A stretch of DNA of 11,062 bases, from assembly GCA_964458015.1 (NCBI GenBank), contig CAYWGR010000188.1, forward strand, positions 1-11,062, written 5' to 3'. The translations under genes and the position numbers were made by a program. The number at the start of each line of letters is the position of its first letter. Positions within the stretch are counted from its first letter, which is position 1. Positions 8,293 through 11,062 of this stretch are shown here, piece after piece. Origin of the DNA: CAYWGR01 sp964458015. GTDB lineage: Bacteria; Planctomycetota; Planctomycetia; Pirellulales; Thermoguttaceae. Under the pieces are notes generated by a model. It did no database searches. It was not told the origin of the DNA and saw only the letters and a list, made by a program, of their open reading frames with translations.

Positions 8293-8844
8293 CTAGGCTG
8301 CACGGCGCCCGGTCACTGCCGAAACGGCGCGATCAATCTCGGCGCGCGACATCAACCGGACCGACCGGAGGCCGTCGGCTCCGATCGTTTCGACAAATAC
8401 CAGGGAATGCTCGTTAAGCATCCGCGGCACAAAATTCCATGCTTTGGTATTTGCGCCCTCGAACTCGGCGGGCAGGATCAATAGATCGACCTTGCCAAGC
8501 GAATTGGCCATCCGCACAAGTCCATCCGAGGGGTTTCCGGGCACAAGCTGAACCTTTGCGCCCGTCGCTCGTAGAGATTGATAGGCTTCTTTGAGAGAAA
8601 TTCCGGATCCGTCCGAGGACGATTGTCCCTCGAATGGATCCATGCCCACATAATGGATTTCAATCCCAGGAGCATGTTGCCGGACCATTTCGATCATGCG
8701 CAGCGCCCTACATCCGTCGCCGATCCCCAATTCAACGATTTTTTGAACGTTGTGATGGCTGATCGCACGATAAACTGGGCGATCTGACGACGGCTTGGAA
8801 AGCCAGCAAAGATACGCAATTTTCAAACGATTAAAAAGTGTCAA
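8293..8844 (-). CDS. class I SAM-methyltransferase-like (Rossmann) protein, specific function unknown
   Basis: This is a small cytoplasmic protein of 183-185 residues. A glycine-rich motif I (IVELGIGDGCRALRMIE) follows a first strand, and then an acidic end of the second strand (IHYVGMDPFEG); both fit a SAM-binding Rossmann fold. The fourth-strand region reads VDLLILPAEFEG and lacks a clear N/D-PP-Y type catalytic motif, so the acceptor cannot be named and catalysis is not assured. Start choice: a GTG at 8850 abuts the GGGAGG Shine-Dalgarno with no spacing, while the in-frame TTG at 8844 has 6 nt of spacing, so TTG is preferred. It is the first of the leftward genes, 54 bp upstream of the membrane kinase and possibly cotranscribed with it. 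A weak -10-like TACAAT lies at 8906-8901 on the minus strand. Confidence 0.78.
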   Translation of the reverse strand: MTLFNRLKIAYLCWLSKPSSDRPVYRAISHHNVQKIVELGIGDGCRALRMIEMVRQHAPGIEIHYVGMDPFEGQSSSDGSGISLKEAYQSLRATGAKVQLVPGNPSDGLVRMANSLGKVDLLILPAEFEGANTKAWNFVPRMLNEHSLVFVETIGADGLRSVRLMSRAEIDRAVSAVTGRRAA

Positions 8845-8850
8845 CGTCAC

Positions 8851-8856
8851 CCTCCC
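8851..8856 (-). promoter_or_regulatory. Shine-Dalgarno GGGAGG that decides the start of the methyltransferase-like gene
   Basis: GGGAGG on the minus strand ends directly at the GTG at 8850 (no spacer) and lies 6 nt from the in-frame TTG at 8844. The spacing supports TTG as the initiation codon. It is one of few good Shine-Dalgarno sequences among the leftward genes. Confidence 0.6.
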
Positions 8857-8967
8857 TGGCGGCTGTTGGCATCAGAAATCTCAAAATTAAGAGTTGTGCT
8901 ATTGTATTCCATTCGACCAATCCAGGGGCTGCGGTTCAACGGATTCGTGTCTCCCACGATTCGGCCT

Positions 8968-9088
8968 GAGTCTGACAAAAAATCATGGCAAATAGTCATT
9001 CTGAGCGGAGCGAAGAATCTCGACGAAATTACGGAGATTCTTCGCTTCGCTCAGAATGACGGAATAGCCAAGAAAAATTGTCACACCC
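8968..9088. mobile_element. MITE-like palindromic element, 121 bp, with 8-bp flanking direct repeat
   Basis: The core is a 27-bp inverted repeat (8995-9021 with 9034-9060, one mismatch, 12-nt loop) starting GTCATTCTGAG. Pairing continues outward, with mostly A/T mismatches and one indel, to termini GAGTCTGACAA (8968-8978) and, on the other strand, GGGTGTGACAA (9088-9078), 9 of 11 identical. Immediately outside, TTCGGCCT occurs at 8960-8967 and again at 9089-9096, the layout of a target-site duplication. No transposase is encoded, so it would be non-autonomous. From memory, the core palindrome resembles a repeat common in several bacterial phyla. The insertion-sequence family is not assigned. 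Confidence 0.65.
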
Positions 9089-9246
9089 TTCGGCCTATTC
9101 AACGACACCTAAATCTTGTATCCTTGGAATTTGCAAGAAGCATTGTCCCTGGGGCTGGTTTTAGCCGGTTGCATCTGGTTTTATTCGATCGTTTCATCAT
9201 CGTTCGAGGTGATGGGCCGTGCGGCAGGCGTAGAGGTTTTCCGGGT

Positions 9247-9251
9247 GGAGG
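9247..9251 (+). promoter_or_regulatory. Shine-Dalgarno GGAGG of fabH
   Basis: GGAGG lies 9 nt before the ATG at 9261. A TTG at 9252 in the same frame would directly abut the motif with no spacing, so the ATG is chosen as the start. Confidence 0.75.
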
Positions 9252-9260
9252 TTGTTTGCG

Positions 9261-10385
9261 ATGCAGTTCGCCGCAATTGGTCCTATAGCTGTTCATTTGC
9301 CTGAAAAGGTCGAGGATAACAGCTATCTGGGGGCACAGTATCCCCGTTGGGACATGCCGCTGATTTATGCGAAGACAGGAATTCTCCAACGGCATATCGC
9401 CGAACCTCATGAATGCGCTTCGGATCTTGGCGTTGCGGCCGCCGAGCGGCTTTTTGCTGAATTCGACATCGACCGGAGCACGATCGACTTTTTGCTGTTC
9501 TGCACCCAGACGCCCGACTATGTGTTGCCCACCACGGCCTGCTTGATGCAAGAACGCCTAGGCCTGCCAACTTCGATCGGCGCCTTGGATTTCAACTTGG
9601 GTTGTTCGGGCTTCGTGTACGGATTGTCGCTGGCCGATGGACTGATCCGAGCGGGAACGGCCCGTCGCGTCTTGCTGATCACAGCGGAAACCTATTCGAA
9701 ATACATTGATCCGACCGACCGTTCCCTGCGGACGATTTTTGGCGATGGTGCGGCTGCCACGTTGGTGGAAGCTTCGGACGAGCCCTCGCTGGGATCGTTC
9801 GTTTTTGGCACCGACGGTCGCGGCGCCGATACACTGCTAGTGACCGAGGGCGGCGCGCGTCCCCGGGCCGACGCTATCCAACCGCGCAAGCGCAAGCGTT
9901 GGCCGAGCAGCCTCTATATGGATGGGCCGGAATTGGTCAAATTCAGTTTAGAGGTCGTGCCGCCGCTGATCGATCGGGTTTTGGCCGGCGCCCGCTGGTC
10001 GCGCGACAACGTGGATATGTACCTGATGCACCAAGCCACGTTATTCATGCTCGATCATCTGCGCGAGCGGCTTTCGCTGGACCGTGAGCACACCCCGGAA
10101 GCCTTGGAACAATACGGCAACACGGTTTCTTCGACCATTCCCATTTTGATTCGCGATCTGCGCCGTTCGGGGCGGTTGAAGCCCGGCAAGCGAACCATGT
10201 TGGTCGGTTTCGGCGTGGGGCTTTCGTGGGCCGGTTGCGCCTGGACCGAAACTTGGTCGGCCAAGCAAACGCACGTTGCGGAAAAAGGCAATGCCGAACA
10301 AGCGGCCGCTGCTGATGCCTCGACAGAGCTTTCCGACGCATCGGCTACGGCCAAGGAGTCGGACGAATGCATGGAAGCCGCGTAA
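9261..10385 (+). CDS. fabH: 3-oxoacyl-ACP synthase III (KAS III, FabH type)
   Basis: This is a condensing enzyme that starts fatty-acid synthesis by joining an acyl-CoA primer to malonyl-ACP in the cytoplasm. The thiolase-fold Cys-His-Asn triad is visible: C115 (FNLGCSGFVYGL), H257 (MYLMHQAT) and N287 (EQYGNTVSSTIPI). TIFGDGAAATL (158-168) and the closing VGFGVGLSWAG block (315-325) are also typical. The core ends near residue 330, as usual for FabH; about 44 further residues form an Ala/Ser/Glu/Thr-rich, probably disordered tail. The last 19 bp overlap the next gene and the tail DNA carries that gene's Shine-Dalgarno. A specialised KAS III-like enzyme from a secondary pathway is the alternative, since no other fatty-acid gene is present in the window. 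The start at 9261 is set by GGAGG 9 nt upstream. Confidence 0.93.
   Translation: MQFAAIGPIAVHLPEKVEDNSYLGAQYPRWDMPLIYAKTGILQRHIAEPHECASDLGVAAAERLFAEFDIDRSTIDFLLFCTQTPDYVLPTTACLMQERLGLPTSIGALDFNLGCSGFVYGLSLADGLIRAGTARRVLLITAETYSKYIDPTDRSLRTIFGDGAAATLVEASDEPSLGSFVFGTDGRGADTLLVTEGGARPRADAIQPRKRKRWPSSLYMDGPELVKFSLEVVPPLIDRVLAGARWSRDNVDMYLMHQATLFMLDHLRERLSLDREHTPEALEQYGNTVSSTIPILIRDLRRSGRLKPGKRTMLVGFGVGLSWAGCAWTETWSAKQTHVAEKGNAEQAAAADASTELSDASATAKESDECMEAA
10353..10358 (+). promoter_or_regulatory. Shine-Dalgarno AAGGAG of the membrane protein, inside fabH
   Basis: AAGGAG with an 8-nt spacer precedes the ATG at 10367 and lies within the fabH C-terminal tail codons. This fixes the start of the downstream gene despite the 19-bp overlap and suggests translational coupling. 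Confidence 0.75.
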
Positions 10386-10924
10386 ATCCGCTCGTCGGCT
10401 TGGTCCGAACGTTACAGATCATCATCGTTGCCATAACGCTGGGCTGTGTTTTCTTTTTCGGGATTGCCCTTCTTGCCGGGGGCAGCCCCATTGGTTTTGA
10501 CGAGCTTCCCCCCATCACATTGATTGCCTTGGTGTTCACGGCGGTCATTGCGGTTGCTCGATGCATTGTCCCCAGCGTGTTCGTCGCACGCGCCCGGCGA
10601 AAAATCCGCGAGGGCACCTGGAACTTTCAGCCGAAGACCGGCGCGAAGATACCCTCGGACCCGGACAATCCCAAAACGATCATTTATAAGCTGGCCCAAG
10701 TGTTCATGGCGCGAACCATCCTTGCAGCAGCAATGCTGGAAGGCGCAGCGTTTTTTGTGTTGGTCACCTATCTGGTGGCACGATCGCCGTGGAGCTTGAT
10801 TGCGGCATTTGTCTTGATTATTGCCCTGTTTGCCCATATCCCCACACCCAACCGCGTTTCCCTCTGGATTCAGGACCAGATGAAACTGCTTGATGAGGAG
10901 CGGACGCTTTCCCCGCCGTCGTGA
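10367..10924 (+). CDS. four-helix integral membrane protein of unknown function
   Basis: I do not recognise a family. The 185-residue protein has four hydrophobic segments in two hairpins: about 8-33 (IIIVAITLGCVFFFGIALLAG), 44-66 (ITLIALVFTAVIAVARCIV), 116-135 (ILAAAMLEGAAFFVLVTYLV) and 138-156 (PWSLIAAFVLIIALFAHI). Between helices 2 and 3 is a polar, basic loop of roughly 45 residues (ARARRKIREGTW, DPDNPKTIIYKLAQ). By the positive-inside rule that loop and both termini should be cytoplasmic. No signal peptide, catalytic motif or metal site is evident. It overlaps fabH by 19 bp with a good Shine-Dalgarno 8 nt upstream of the ATG, so it is almost certainly in the same operon. A link to lipid metabolism is only a guess from that context. 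Confidence 0.85.
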   Translation: MHGSRVNPLVGLVRTLQIIIVAITLGCVFFFGIALLAGGSPIGFDELPPITLIALVFTAVIAVARCIVPSVFVARARRKIREGTWNFQPKTGAKIPSDPDNPKTIIYKLAQVFMARTILAAAMLEGAAFFVLVTYLVARSPWSLIAAFVLIIALFAHIPTPNRVSLWIQDQMKLLDEERTLSPPS

Positions 10925-10973
10925 TTGTCAAACCGCCATTGACGCTAAGGGGGGTATTTCCTATCTTACGCTG

Positions 10974-10991
10974 CCCCGATGGGGATTTTTT
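10974..10991 (+). terminator. weak terminator-like hairpin after the membrane protein gene
   Basis: CCCC, a 3-nt loop, GGGG, then A and six T (10986-10991), about 50 bp after the stop codon. The U-tract is right but the stem is only 4 bp. The rest of the 138-bp tail (10925-11062) shows no gene. Confidence 0.35.
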
Positions 10992-11062
10992 CTCGATCGG
11001 TTGTGTGGTTTATTGATACCGACATTGCCAATGTTCAAGATTCAACCGCAAACACGGCTGTT

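Larger units (their letters stand above)
8845..9260. other. divergent intergenic region of about 415 bp
   Basis: The region lies between the leftward methyltransferase-like gene and rightward fabH. It holds the Shine-Dalgarno of the former, a palindromic insertion-like element (8960-9096 including flanking direct repeats), a short hydrophobic open frame on the plus strand (TTG at 9116 to stop at 9304, overlapping the fabH start), and the fabH Shine-Dalgarno. A -35-like TTGTCA at 9078-9083, inside the element end, has no good -10 at the proper distance. I could not place the fabH promoter with confidence. I see no tRNA-like or riboswitch-like structure. Confidence 0.6.

Noticed and set aside
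5315..8844. A kinase-phosphatase-methyltransferase signalling or defence system
   Set aside because: The phosphoesterase is predicted to be exported and is separated by a hairpin; the three genes carry no defence-associated domains, and adjacency alone does not support a system.
8995..9060. CRISPR repeat or tRNA-like structure
   Set aside because: There is one inverted repeat without direct-repeat and spacer periodicity and no cloverleaf; it fits a palindromic mobile element better.
9099..9551. Minus-strand frame opposite the fabH 5' end
   Set aside because: It is antisense to the conserved FabH N-terminus with no supporting motif.

Overview
This window reads as a housekeeping stretch of a planctomycete-type genome. 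The lineage is inferred from a membrane-anchored Hanks-type kinase with its transmembrane segments at the N-terminus, several genes with no Shine-Dalgarno sequence, heptamer repeats at gene junctions, and dispersed palindromes of a kind I associate with planctomycetes. I could not run a taxonomic search. I did not find a convincing undescribed multi-gene system. The most noteworthy items are a small MITE-like insertion, a leuC-leuD-bioB gene string, and a six-helix membrane kinase.

Minus strand, positions 1-8844. Seven genes all point left. Reading in the direction of transcription they are: a class I methyltransferase-like protein (8844-8293), a membrane Ser/Thr protein kinase (8238-6601), a secreted calcineurin-like phosphoesterase (6502-5315), leuC (5211-3793), leuD (3682-3089), bioB (3084-2059), and an HrpA-type DEAH helicase that runs off the left edge (1828-1). 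leuC, leuD and bioB look like one transcription unit behind a good sigma70-type promoter at 5262-5290. leuCD supplies isopropylmalate isomerase for leucine synthesis and bioB supplies biotin synthase; LeuC and BioB are both Fe-S enzymes. The helicase has its own candidate promoter. A perfect hairpin separates the kinase from the phosphoesterase.

Divergent junction, 8845-9260. This is the only long stretch without a firm gene. It holds a 121-bp nearly palindromic element flanked by an 8-bp direct repeat, which looks like a non-autonomous transposon remnant, and a short hydrophobic open frame of uncertain reality.

Plus strand, 9261-11062. A FabH-type 3-oxoacyl-ACP synthase III with an unusual Ala/Ser/Glu-rich C-terminal tail overlaps a four-helix membrane protein by 19 bp. 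The Shine-Dalgarno of the membrane protein lies inside the fabH tail, so the two are probably translationally coupled. The last 138 bp hold no gene that I can see, only a weak terminator-like hairpin.
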